Below are positions 40,990 to 49,150 of a stretch of 64,000 nucleotides of DNA, piece after piece. The DNA lies in contig JAACPJ010000002.1 in NCBI GenBank assembly GCA_009995455.1, positions 124,001 through 188,000 on the forward strand, read 5' to 3'. How positions within the stretch are numbered: position 1 is the first letter of the stretch; each line of letters begins with the position of its first letter. A program made the translations under genes and the position numbers. Origin of the DNA: a bacterium. GTDB lineage: Bacteria > Patescibacteriota > Gracilibacteria > UBA4473. The notes below the pieces were generated by a model. It ran no database searches, was not told the origin of the DNA, and was given only the letters and a program-made list of their open reading frames with translations.

Positions 40990-41727
40990 TTATCGATACC
41001 ACGCCGGTTCATGCACTCTTAAATAAGCCGCCCCAGTTTCAATAGCTCGCTTAGCCGCGGCCAGGTTTACTTCTTTTCCAAATCGATCTTCCCCTAAAAA
41101 ACGTTTCTTAGAATGCCCGATTAGAACTTCAAATTCAGGAGTTTGTGCCGCAAACGCAAGCAAAGCCCAATTTAGTTCTGGGGTTTTCCCAAAGCCAATT
41201 CCAGGATCAAGAATAATTTTATTTCGATCAACCCCCTGCCCAATCATTTGCTTAGCACGCGCTAGAAGATCCTCAGTCACCTGACTTATTGAACTAATTT
41301 TTTGTTCATGAACTTCACCCACACTTTTGCCAGGAAAATGATTCACGACGCAAGTCGCCTGATACTCAGCCGCCAACACAATCATTTCTGGATCTTGAAA
41401 ACCCGATACGTCATTAATAATTTTTCCCCCAAGTTTTAAAAACTGTTCAGCCGTACTTGGGTTTCTGGTGTCGAGACTAAAGTGAGAAATATCTAACAAA
41501 TCTGAATCTACTACTCCCTGCCAAAACTCAGACATTCTCTCCCACTCTTCTGTTGGTGAAATAGCATTAGCGCCTGGTTTGGTCGATTCTGCACCGACAT
41601 CAACTAGGTCCGCGCCATCCGTTATAAGTCGCTTGGCTTGAGTCAAAGCCAAATCAGTATTTGCGTATAATCCCCCATCTGAAAACGAATCAGGAGTGAT
41701 ATTGAGAATGCCCATAATTTTTGCCAT
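40990..41727 (-). CDS. folP: Dihydropteroate synthase
   Basis: A 245-aa TIM-barrel enzyme joining p-aminobenzoate to dihydropterin pyrophosphate in folate synthesis. Signatures are the N-terminal MGILNITPDSFSDGG, DVGAESTKPGA, the loop DTRNPSTAEQFLKLGG with INDVSGF, DPGIGFGKTPELNW and IGHSKKRFLG; the C-terminus RVHEPAWYR fits the usual RVHDV-type end. It is slightly shorter than the 260-280 aa norm but intact. No other folate-synthesis gene is adjacent, although folD lies 4 kb away, so it may use salvaged precursors. Its start lies about 45 bases from the divergent SemiSWEET gene, with promoters in the gap. Confidence 0.95.
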   Translation of the reverse strand: MAKIMGILNITPDSFSDGGLYANTDLALTQAKRLITDGADLVDVGAESTKPGANAISPTEEWERMSEFWQGVVDSDLLDISHFSLDTRNPSTAEQFLKLGGKIINDVSGFQDPEMIVLAAEYQATCVVNHFPGKSVGEVHEQKISSISQVTEDLLARAKQMIGQGVDRNKIILDPGIGFGKTPELNWALLAFAAQTPEFEVLIGHSKKRFLGEDRFGKEVNLAAAKRAIETGAAYLRVHEPAWYR

Positions 41728-41773
41728 CGCTTTTAGGATGACACGACCCGCAAAAAAAATAAACTTCTTTAAG

Positions 41774-42043
41774 ATGACTTACACAGACCTTATTGGTTAC
41801 ACGGCCTCATTACTAATTATGGTGGCTTTTTTACCGCAAGCCTACCAAGTTTGGAAAACTAAATCAGTCGAAGATGTATCGTTAATGACCTACACTATTT
41901 TAATGTTTGGTTCGGTTTCTTGGACGACCTACGGACTGCTAAAAAGTGACTTTCCTATCATTATTACCAACGTGACTCTATTCGTGGTACAAGGTTCTAT
42001 AATGGTCTGTAAGCTTAAGTACGGTAAAAAAATCATTACATGA
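41774..42043 (+). CDS. SemiSWEET-type sugar transporter
   Basis: An 89-aa membrane protein with three helices, the size and topology of bacterial SemiSWEETs, which dimerise to form a sugar pathway across the membrane. The PQ-loop motif is clear (VAFLPQAYQVWKTKS), followed by a second helix with SLMTYTILMFGSVSWTTYGL and a third with IIITNVTLFVVQGSIMV. I use the ATG at 41774 (MTYTDLIGYTASLL); the track's longer start overlaps the divergent folP gene. The stop overlaps the start of tmk as ATGA, so the pair is co-translated. The substrate is unknown. Confidence 0.9.
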   Translation: MTYTDLIGYTASLLIMVAFLPQAYQVWKTKSVEDVSLMTYTILMFGSVSWTTYGLLKSDFPIIITNVTLFVVQGSIMVCKLKYGKKIIT

Positions 42044-42705
42044 AAGCCCCTATAATTGTTCTCGAAGGTTTAGACGCTTGTGGTAAATCAACGCAAACCG
42101 AACTGCTGATGGAAAACCTGGCCGCTAAAGGTTTAAAAGCGGGCTGGAAAAGATTTCCTGGCTATGAGGATACAACCGCGGGGAAACGAATTGCCGCCTA
42201 TTTACGAGGTGAACTGGGAGACTTTCACCAAATAGACCCAAAAATGATAGCGGCGTTGTACGCGGCCGATCGATTAGCCCAAATTGAAGAAGTCGAAGCG
42301 CTAACCGCCAACAATGAAGTGGTTATTTTTGATCGAGGCGTAACCTCAAATTTAATCTACACACCCGCTCGGGCTGAAATACCAGAAGATATAAAGATGC
42401 TGTCGGACTACGTGGAAAAACTAGAATATGAAGTATTTGGTTTTCCGCGTGAAAGTTTAGTTTTATTTCTCGATGCCTCACCCGAAGCTCGTGCTTTAAT
42501 TCATGCTGCCAAAGGCCGCACCACTGATTTACATGAGTCAGATGATTCTTACCTACAAAAAGTTCGCGAAGTCGCGTTAGAACGATGTGAAAAAGATTTC
42601 CGCTGGAAAAAAATCAGTGTCGATCGAAGTGGCGAACTTAAACGTCGTGATGAAATCAGCGACGAAATTTTAGGTTTAGTTTTAGCCAAGTTACAAAAGA
42701 AGTAA
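42040..42705 (+). CDS. tmk: Thymidylate kinase
   Basis: A 221-aa P-loop kinase that phosphorylates dTMP to dTDP. The Walker A motif is VLEGLDACGKSTQTE, the DR(Y/G)-type catalytic motif is VVIFDRGVTSNLIY, and the LID-region Arg lies near SPEARALIHAAKGR. The sequence differs from the common GxDGxGKS/DRY(Y/S) pattern, so it may be a divergent Tmk or a related deoxynucleoside monophosphate kinase. It is translationally coupled to the SemiSWEET gene and converges on the dikinase-like gene with two bases between stops. Confidence 0.87.
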   Translation: MKAPIIVLEGLDACGKSTQTELLMENLAAKGLKAGWKRFPGYEDTTAGKRIAAYLRGELGDFHQIDPKMIAALYAADRLAQIEEVEALTANNEVVIFDRGVTSNLIYTPARAEIPEDIKMLSDYVEKLEYEVFGFPRESLVLFLDASPEARALIHAAKGRTTDLHESDDSYLQKVREVALERCEKDFRWKKISVDRSGELKRRDEISDEILGLVLAKLQKK

Positions 42706-42706
42706 T

Positions 42707-44377
42707 TTATAGATCTACCAAAGCCCCCGTTTCAAATTCCGAAGTCGCCCCCGCCCACTTAATAAAGTAAGGCACTTTTTTTTCACGGGCCACAATGGCG
42801 GAATGAGAAAGTTGGCCGCCTTGTTCTAAAATAATGCCTTTAAAGTCACCAATGCGGGTGACCCAAGCATTATCAAAGTAAGGGGCTACCAAAATGCAGT
42901 TCTCTGGGAAATTACCTCGAAATGTTTTTGGACTTTTCACCACAAACGCAATGCCTTTAATTTTGCCTTTTACGACCGCCACAGATTCACCACTCGAATT
43001 CTCTGCAAAGTTGGCTGGAAAATCTAAGCCTGAAAACGGTAACTCAAACGCGGCTCTCTTTTCTAACTCAGATGGAGATATGGAATCAATCTCATCCACC
43101 AAAGCAAAAGCCAGCCATGGATTTTTGTTCACTTTGGTTTTTAGTTTACTGAGTTCAAACAAAAACAAATGTTTATAAACATCTCGCCAATCAGCCCAAG
43201 TCATCTTTTCTTTCGCTTCTGGAAAATCTAAAACTAGTGTTTTTGAAACCTCATATTCTTGCGGCCAAGTACGGCAAGTCACCTGCTGTGCGTTTTGATT
43301 TTGCTGGGCGTAGAAGTTTGCGATTTGCCAATGCGCAAAAATTTCTTTTAAACCTGAAAAACTAAAAGCCTCACTTGGTTTATAACTTTCATAAAAAGTC
43401 TGCACTTGCTGGTTAAACTTAGGCGACTTGGCACTTTGCCAAAAAGGGGTAAACCAGCTTTTTAACGCAAAAAATTCTTGTTGCGCTTTTGGGTCCGCGT
43501 ATATTTGCCCATTTCTACTTCGCTTTAAAAAATTAAAGTTATCCGCCTTAAAACCCAAGTGTTTAAAGGTTGGCACGCTCGAGTTAAAACATTCTTCAAG
43601 CACTGAAAAACTGAGCGGCGACAAAACGCCAAAGGTTTCTGCGTAAGCGTTAATCTGCCAATCGGCTTGATGTGATTGATTTAACAAATTTCGCTCGGCT
43701 TCCACTTGTGATTCTGTTGGTACCGCAAAGGCTTGCAGCGGTCGAGTCGCTGGGCGAACTTGCAGCAACGTAACCTTGTTATTGTGCGCCACCCATTCGG
43801 TATCGAGCGGATAATCGAAAAGATTCTACAGTTTCACTACTAATGATTTTAAGGCCTCTGTTGGAATTTTTTCTGGAGATAAAGTATCGGTCGCTTCTGA
43901 ATTTTTGCCGAGTAAGAAAAAACTAGAATCCACCCCTTCCACCGAAGCTTCGGCGCCACCAGTTGAAACTTCTCCCACAAAGTGACCCGGGAAATATTTC
44001 CAACGTGAGAACAGGACCCCGCCGAGCTCTGCCGTCATAAAAGTTTGAACCATCAAGTTTACTTCCCCGTTTGGAAGAATCTTTTTTTGAATCAAATTAT
44101 TTTTTTTAAAGTAGTCCGCTACTGCCGTTTCAAGCTGCTCAGGTTTAATTCGACCTGAACTTTCAAAGTGCCCTGCCATTGATACATCAACGGCGTCTTC
44201 TCCACTAACGCAACTTCTAACGATATAAAAAGCACTCTCGTTTTGATCAATAAATTTGTTCAATAATTCAGCGTAATTTTCATTCTCCAGTACGTTTTTT
44301 TCTAGAAAGAGGGTGGCTGGAGTAGCCACCCCAGCGGATTCGGCCTCAGCTAGAAGTCTATACTTTGATGGTTGCAT
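42707..44377 (-). pseudogene. PEP-synthase/rifampicin-phosphotransferase-like dikinase interrupted by an in-frame TAG
   Basis: Two ORFs lie in the same frame, separated only by one TAG (43826-43828). Reading through gives ...SLVVKL, stop, NLFDYPLDTEW, then VAHNNKVTLLQVRPATRP, which is the normal transition into the LQxRP motif of PEP-synthase-like proteins. The first part (44377-43826, 183 aa) is a shortened ATP-grasp domain with YIVRSCVSGEDA and LGGVLFSRW. The second (43792-42707, 361 aa, GTG start) has a helical central region and ends with the swivelling domain, catalytic His motif GGQLSHSAIVAREKK. There is no PEP-binding barrel, so the architecture is nearer to antibiotic or natural-product dikinases. 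Nonsense mutation (CAG to TAG), readthrough or sequencing error are the options. It is last in an operon with a rhodanese gene. Confidence 0.75.
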
Positions 44378-44655
44378 TAAGGAATGGCTTTAGTTATCCA
44401 CAACACGAATACTACTAGAATACTCAACACTAAACAGCCCAAAGTAATCATTAATCTTCGGTGTAATTGCCACCACAATTTTAAGGTGTCTTTTAACAAA
44501 AAAAAGCCGGAGATCAAAAAGGCAGCGGCCACGCCAAAAACTTGCAGCGCCGACTGCATCCCCGAAATTAAAATGTCTGGCGGTGGAATTGCCAGAGCGG
44601 TTTGATTGGCCGTTAAACCAATTATACCAACCGATGTAAAAGCTAAATATCGCAT
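44377..44655 (-). CDS. Small membrane protein, 92 aa
   Basis: An unrecognised protein with an N-terminal signal-like segment (YLAFTSVGIIGLTANQTALA) and two membrane helices, VFGVAAAFLISGFFLL and LMITLGCLVLSILVVFVLWI, separated by a basic loop (KLWWQLHRRL). It may resemble small TrbC/VirB2-like pilin precursors in layout (signal, two helices), but no other conjugation or pilus gene is nearby. Start and stop codons overlap both neighbours as TAATG, so it is tightly coupled between the rhodanese protein and the dikinase-like gene. The function is unknown. Confidence 0.75.
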   Translation of the reverse strand: MRYLAFTSVGIIGLTANQTALAIPPPDILISGMQSALQVFGVAAAFLISGFFLLKDTLKLWWQLHRRLMITLGCLVLSILVVFVLWITKAIP

Positions 44656-45629
44656 TAAAATTCGTAATAACCAATAATATTACCGCCCATTTGCTCATAA
44701 GTATAAGCGAACATACGAGCATCGTAGCACTCCGATTCGGTGTCGCAAAGCAGCACCACACTTTCTTGTCTGAGAGAATCAATAAAGTCTCTTACTTGAG
44801 CCGTGGTTTGCAACTCGCTGTTAAAAGCTTTGGTGTTAGGAAACGTGAAGCTAGAAATTAACGCGTTTATTCTAAAGTCTATTTTTAGAGCCTCTAGGTT
44901 TTCCACTTCGTTTAAACTTAAACGATTATAAGCGCTTGAGAGAAATTCAAAATCTTCAAAAGCGCCTTTAGCGGGTAAACCCGCCCCATACCAAGCTTCC
45001 AAACCACCCCTAATAAAAGCAACTTTTTCAAACCCCTGCGCTTTTAAAAGATTCGCCATTAAATATCCACGAAGCCCCGAATAGCAAATTAACACCACTC
45101 GCTTGGTTTTATCGAGTTTCGGTATTTGGTCATTGGCTAAGTCACCGTATCTAAAATGAAACGCTCCAGGGATACCATAGCCCTCAAATTCATAATTCTC
45201 TCGCACGTCTAGCAACTGTGTTTCCGGGTATTTTTCAAGTAAAAGGTTGAGACCATTTGGAGAAAACGATTCTACCGTCCCTAAATCTACTAGGTCTAAA
45301 TTTTGGGATTGCCGGTACGCATTTAAGTTGTTTGAAAGCTCTTTTAAAATGTTGCGCTTCCAAACACGCGACGTTACGTCAGTATCAGCTTGAAACACGG
45401 TTTCAATATCCCAATAATCGCCGCTTAATGGCTCTTCTGTGCTTTGTGGAACATTGATTTGGTTAAAAATAATGAAACCCGCAAACAGGAAATTCAAACT
45501 TAAAATGACGCCTAATAATTGTTTTTTTAATTTTTCAGGCTTGGCAAAAAACAGTACAAATGGCAGTGCCACCCACGAAGGTAGTGCCAGATACTGAAGA
45601 ATGATAAAAGTTAATTCATACCAATTCAT
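44655..45629 (-). CDS. Membrane protein with tandem rhodanese domains
   Basis: A 324-aa protein with two N-terminal membrane helices (FIILQYLALPSWVALPFVLF and LLGVILSLNFLFAGFIIF) and a soluble part. The first rhodanese-like domain (about 115-215) contains QLLDVRENYEFEGYGIPGAF and an active-site loop with the catalytic Cys, LICYSGLRGYLM. A second, degenerate rhodanese-like domain ends with VVLLCDTESECYDARMFAY. Rhodaneses transfer sulfane sulfur through a persulfide. The domain is probably membrane-held, facing in or out depending on topology I cannot settle. A TATACT box lies eight bases before the ATG, making this the head of a leaderless operon with the 92-aa and dikinase-like genes. Confidence 0.88.
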   Translation of the reverse strand: MNWYELTFIILQYLALPSWVALPFVLFFAKPEKLKKQLLGVILSLNFLFAGFIIFNQINVPQSTEEPLSGDYWDIETVFQADTDVTSRVWKRNILKELSNNLNAYRQSQNLDLVDLGTVESFSPNGLNLLLEKYPETQLLDVRENYEFEGYGIPGAFHFRYGDLANDQIPKLDKTKRVVLICYSGLRGYLMANLLKAQGFEKVAFIRGGLEAWYGAGLPAKGAFEDFEFLSSAYNRLSLNEVENLEALKIDFRINALISSFTFPNTKAFNSELQTTAQVRDFIDSLRQESVVLLCDTESECYDARMFAYTYEQMGGNIIGYYEF

Positions 45630-45637
45630 GCTTTATT

Positions 45638-45643
45638 AGTATA
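45638..45643 (-). promoter_or_regulatory. -10 box of the rhodanese operon
   Basis: TATACT on the minus strand, eight bases before the ATG at 45629. Confidence 0.5.
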
Positions 45644-45726
45644 ACGCATAAGATTGGGAAAACACGACAAATCCCCATTTAAAAAAAAATATAAACCAGT
45701 ATGGTGAAATCCCTTAAGCACTAAAT

Positions 45727-46578
45727 ATGACGGCTCTAATTATTTCTGGAAAAGACATCGCTGAGAATTTACTCGATAACGAGCTTGTACCTCGCGTTGA
45801 AGCTTTAAAAGCCAAAGGCGTTACGCCACGGTTGATTGTAATTCTGATTGGAGACCACGCCGCTTCGGCCAGTTATGTTCGTCAAAAAGAAAAATTTGCG
45901 GAACGAGCCGGCATTGTCGCCGAAACGTGGCGTTATAACGACAGCGTGACCGAGGCAAAAATTTTAGAAGAAATTAAGAACATTAATGAAGATGCATCTA
46001 TTCATGGTGTGATCGTGCAATTACCCGTTCCGGATCATATTTCAGTGGAAAAAATTCTGCGCGCCATTCACCCCAGCAAAGATGTAGACGGCTTTACCCC
46101 AGAAAACGTTGGTCAATTATTCTTAGGGGAACCAACGCTTGAATGTTGTACTCCAAAGGGCATCATTCGGATGATTGAAGCCTCAGGCGAAGACTTAAAC
46201 GGGAAGCACGTTGTGGTCGTCGGCCGATCAAATATTGTCGGAAAACCAGTGGCCATTTTAGCGCTTAACAAAAATGCCACGGTCACCATCTGTCATTCGC
46301 GCACCAAAGACTTAGAAGCGCAAATCGCTCAGGCAGATATTCTGATTGTGGCCGTTGGGCGTCCAGAAATGATTAAGGGGGATCAAATTCCTGAAGGATG
46401 CACGGTGATTGATGTTGGAATTCACCGGAAAGAAGGCGGTGGTTTATGCGGCGATGTAGAATTTGCCAGTGCCGTTAAAAAAGCCCGCGCGATTTCACCA
46501 GTTCCTGGCGGAGTTGGTCCTATGACTGTTTTTTGTTTAATTGAAAACACGATTGAAGCGGCCGAAAAATTAAGCTAG
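45727..46578 (+). CDS. folD: Bifunctional methylenetetrahydrofolate dehydrogenase/cyclohydrolase
   Basis: A 283-aa enzyme that interconverts 5,10-methylene-, methenyl- and 10-formyl-tetrahydrofolate for purine and fMet synthesis. Conserved elements are SASYVRQKEKFAERAGI with the catalytic Lys in the YxxxK-like motif, GVIVQLPVPDHI, KDVDGFTPENVG, the NADP-binding VVVVGRSNIVGKPVAIL, TICHSRTKDL and the C-terminal PVPGGVGPMTVFCLIENT. Length is normal. It is divergent from the rhodanese operon, and its stop overlaps the convergent 46575-47045 gene by four bases. Confidence 0.97.
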   Translation: MTALIISGKDIAENLLDNELVPRVEALKAKGVTPRLIVILIGDHAASASYVRQKEKFAERAGIVAETWRYNDSVTEAKILEEIKNINEDASIHGVIVQLPVPDHISVEKILRAIHPSKDVDGFTPENVGQLFLGEPTLECCTPKGIIRMIEASGEDLNGKHVVVVGRSNIVGKPVAILALNKNATVTICHSRTKDLEAQIAQADILIVAVGRPEMIKGDQIPEGCTVIDVGIHRKEGGGLCGDVEFASAVKKARAISPVPGGVGPMTVFCLIENTIEAAEKLS

Positions 46579-47045
46579 TTTTGGGTTTCTGTTTTTAAAG
46601 CTCTATCTATTTGATGCAGAGCTCTAAGTTCCGCTAATTGTTGCGCGTTTAGATTTAGGGCCTGCGCCACCAGCTGTTTAACGGTCTGATTTATAGCGTG
46701 ACACCAGACTTCGGGCCAATTGGTTCGTTGTGAAATACCATATTCTTTTTGAACGGGCACCGACTTACATTTATGCGAAAGATGCCAGAGGATTAAATCT
46801 TCAAGTCTAGCTGTATCTCGGGCTAAATCTCGATTACGATCCGTTACTTGTAAACTGGGCAAACCATTATGCGTTAAAATGTTTTGCAAATTTGCGACTA
46901 GAATGGCTTTCACCCGCGCTCGAGTTTCGCCATCCAAGTCACCTAAAAGATTCATAATCTCATTCGATTGCTCAAACTGGCTGGCTAAATAACAACTTAC
47001 ACTTTCAAATTCAGTTTGGCCTGCCGTAAAATCTAAATCTCTCAT
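46575..47045 (-). CDS. Hypothetical helical protein, about 156 aa
   Basis: A soluble, probably all-helical protein without a recognised domain. Stretches such as NEIMNLLGDLDGETRARVKA and QTVKQLVAQALNLNAQQLAE look like amphipathic helices. It has a few cysteines (VSCYLASQF, HKCKSVPV) but no paired motif. The track starts at 47096 inside the desaturase gene; I prefer the ATG at 47045 (MRDLDFTAGQTEF), which lies just beyond the desaturase stop and implies the two are co-transcribed. The function is unknown. Confidence 0.65.
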   Translation of the reverse strand: MRDLDFTAGQTEFESVSCYLASQFEQSNEIMNLLGDLDGETRARVKAILVANLQNILTHNGLPSLQVTDRNRDLARDTARLEDLILWHLSHKCKSVPVQKEYGISQRTNWPEVWCHAINQTVKQLVAQALNLNAQQLAELRALHQIDRALKTETQN

Positions 47046-47065
47046 CTTCCTAACATTAGTTCTGG

Positions 47066-48073
47066 TTACAAATACAAATTTTTCATTTCTTTCCAAGAAA
47101 TCATGCGTTCTAATTTTTCATCCCAGAACTTGAGTTTCATCGTTTCCCAACAGTTAGCCAGAGTTAAGGTAGTAACTTCTGTTTGTAGTACCTCATTCTC
47201 GTTGTGACACGCTTCCAGTTCGTAATTAGGAATTAGCGGATTCAAATGATGCACATGGTGGTAGCCGATATTCCCGGTAAACCACTGCAAAATTTTAGGC
47301 AGTTTAAAGAAAGAACTTCCGTGCACAGCGGCTTCGGCCTGGGTCCAGTTTTCGGTTGGCCGCCAGTAACCATCTTCGAACTGATGTTGTACATAAAACA
47401 TCCATACCCCCATCACGGCGGTAAAATAAATAATCATCAAGTGTACCCAAGCAAAATTCCAGCCGAGAAAATAAATCCCCACCCCAAACAAGGCTAGTAA
47501 CCAAGCGTTAGTGAGCCAGACACTTTGTCGGTACACTTTGTGCTGACGGTGCTCTTTCCAATAAGGCCAGCGGTAAAAACCAAAAAATACCCAGGCGGGA
47601 CCAATTAAAAAAGTAGCCGGTGGAAAGCGATAAATGCGATATTTAATTTTTTCCCAACGAGAAAGCGCCACGAACTCAGCCGCCGTGAGCATTACAATTT
47701 CCCCTAAATCACGATGTTCAATCTTACCACTGTGTGCATGATGCATGGCATGTTCCCACTGCCAGCCACGGTAAGGCGTCATGGTAATGAAGCTGCAAAC
47801 GATCCCCACCCGATCGCGCCATTTCATACTTTTGAAAAAAGAACCATGACCACAGTCATGCTGAATAATGAAAATTCGCAGCCCGAATAAGGCCGCTAAA
47901 AAAGCGACTGGAATCATGAACCAAAAACTGACCTCCAAGGCAAAATAAGCCAAACCCCACAATAATAAAAACGGACCAAATGAGTTCAACACTTGCATCC
48001 AACTTTTAAAGCTATCTGGTTTTTGAAAAGACTTTGTTAAAGCGAGCCAGTGTTTTGAAGAAATTGATTCCAT
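47066..48073 (-). CDS. Membrane fatty-acid desaturase (acyl-lipid type)
   Basis: A 335-aa integral membrane di-iron desaturase. The three histidine boxes are clear: HDCGHGSFF (HxxxH-like), HAMHHAHSG (HxxHH), and HHVHHLNP (HxxHH); VQHQFEDGYW is also typical of the Delta-12/Delta-6-like group. Hydrophobic segments flank the boxes (FLLLWGLAYFALEVSFW, LLALFGVGIYFLGWNFAW). It introduces double bases into acyl chains of membrane lipids, adjusting fluidity, and needs O2 and an electron donor. CPR bacteria generally lack fatty-acid synthesis, so it probably acts on host-derived or scavenged lipids; that is inference. It is co-directional with the hypothetical gene after it. Confidence 0.93.
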   Translation of the reverse strand: MESISSKHWLALTKSFQKPDSFKSWMQVLNSFGPFLLLWGLAYFALEVSFWFMIPVAFLAALFGLRIFIIQHDCGHGSFFKSMKWRDRVGIVCSFITMTPYRGWQWEHAMHHAHSGKIEHRDLGEIVMLTAAEFVALSRWEKIKYRIYRFPPATFLIGPAWVFFGFYRWPYWKEHRQHKVYRQSVWLTNAWLLALFGVGIYFLGWNFAWVHLMIIYFTAVMGVWMFYVQHQFEDGYWRPTENWTQAEAAVHGSSFFKLPKILQWFTGNIGYHHVHHLNPLIPNYELEACHNENEVLQTEVTTLTLANCWETMKLKFWDEKLERMISWKEMKNLYL

Positions 48074-48205
48074 TTTTGGGCAAATTTATATCCGCCGCAT
48101 TTTAAAAGATTTAAAACTTAAACCCAACTATTTAAAGCCTTTAATCTTGTAGATATTTCAAAAAAAGTCATTCCTACATTTACCCCTCATTTTAAATCGC
48201 CCCCC

Positions 48206-49000
48206 TTATTCGCTTTGATCAAGTTTATTGCCGCAATTCTTACAAAACCTGGCATCGTAATCATGCTTAGGAAAATGACAGAAAAAACAAACATGATGCT
48301 TTTTACCAAAAAAATGATCAATAAACATTTTCGTAATAATCGCCGTAAAAATGGCGATTACCCCCAACCCCATAAACATCATCACCCCAGCGAGTATTTT
48401 TCCACCAACCGTGATGGGTACAACATCACCATATCCAACGGTTGAAATGGTTACCACGGCCCACCATAACGCTTCTGGAATTGTATCCAGTAAAGGATTC
48501 ACCGCTCTTTCTAAATAATAAAGCCCACTGGCACTTAAAATTAAAGCCACTGCTAAGGTAGAGAAAAAGATCTTTAACTCGTTGCGGTAGTTCTTGAACG
48601 ACACAAAGAAACCCAGCAAAATCTCTGAGTATCGAAAGATTTTCAAAAGTTGTAGTATTTTAAGCACTCTAAAACTTCGCAAGAAGATAAAATTACTCAC
48701 CGATAAGTAGAAAGTTAAAATCACAAATAGGTCGAGCAAGGCCAAGGGAGACAAAATAAAATTACGTCTGCGCGGCGCTATATAAAGACGAATCAAGTAT
48801 TCAATCGCAAAGATCGTCACCACAAATAGATCAAAATAGTGAAAGTACTCGAGATATTGGTAACCGATCGGCGTAGTTTCAATTACAAACAAGCTGATAG
48901 AGATAATTATCAGTGTTACCAAAAAATAACCAATCCACTTCCCAACCACTGAATCGTGGTTGTTGAATATCTCGCTGAGGAATGATTTAAATTTAGACAT
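48206..49000 (-). CDS. Voltage-gated-type potassium channel with C-terminal zinc ribbon
   Basis: A 264-aa membrane protein of the six-helix K+ channel class. S1-S4 are visible, with S4 carrying spaced Arg/Lys (LRSFRVLKILQLLKIFRYSE). The pore helix and selectivity filter are ALWWAVVTISTVGYGDVVP, followed by S6 (ILAGVMMFMGLGVIAIFTAI). The short cytoplasmic tail ends with two Cys pairs, CFFC and CKNC, separated by HFPKHDYDARF, a zinc-ribbon pattern. The channel conducts K+ and its voltage sensor appears intact. The ribbon may aid tetramer assembly or metal/redox sensing, which is inference. It is a single gene with no clear operon partner. Confidence 0.93.
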   Translation of the reverse strand: MSKFKSFLSEIFNNHDSVVGKWIGYFLVTLIIISISLFVIETTPIGYQYLEYFHYFDLFVVTIFAIEYLIRLYIAPRRRNFILSPLALLDLFVILTFYLSVSNFIFLRSFRVLKILQLLKIFRYSEILLGFFVSFKNYRNELKIFFSTLAVALILSASGLYYLERAVNPLLDTIPEALWWAVVTISTVGYGDVVPITVGGKILAGVMMFMGLGVIAIFTAIITKMFIDHFFGKKHHVCFFCHFPKHDYDARFCKNCGNKLDQSE

Positions 49001-49088
49001 AAAATTCTGGGCATTATACCATAATTTTTGATGGAATTCGAGTCCGTATAGTGGTTTTTAATCAAGGCAAAATCAGGGCCGAGTGTCT

Positions 49089-49116
49089 TTGACTTAGAAA
49101 GATGAAAAGGTATAAC
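49089..49116 (+). promoter_or_regulatory. Promoter of the suf operon
   Basis: TTGACT (49089-49094), 16-base spacer, TATAAC (49111-49116). It gives a leader of about 28 bases before the sufC ATG at 49151. No obvious repressor palindrome is seen around it. Confidence 0.6.
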
Positions 49117-49150
49117 GGGCCTACAAAATTTAGGTATACCCAAGTTAAGC

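Noticed and set aside
44377-44655. Conjugative pilin (VirB2/TrbC)
   Set aside because: The signal-plus-two-helix layout fits, but no type IV secretion genes are present and the operon partners are rhodanese and dikinase-like.
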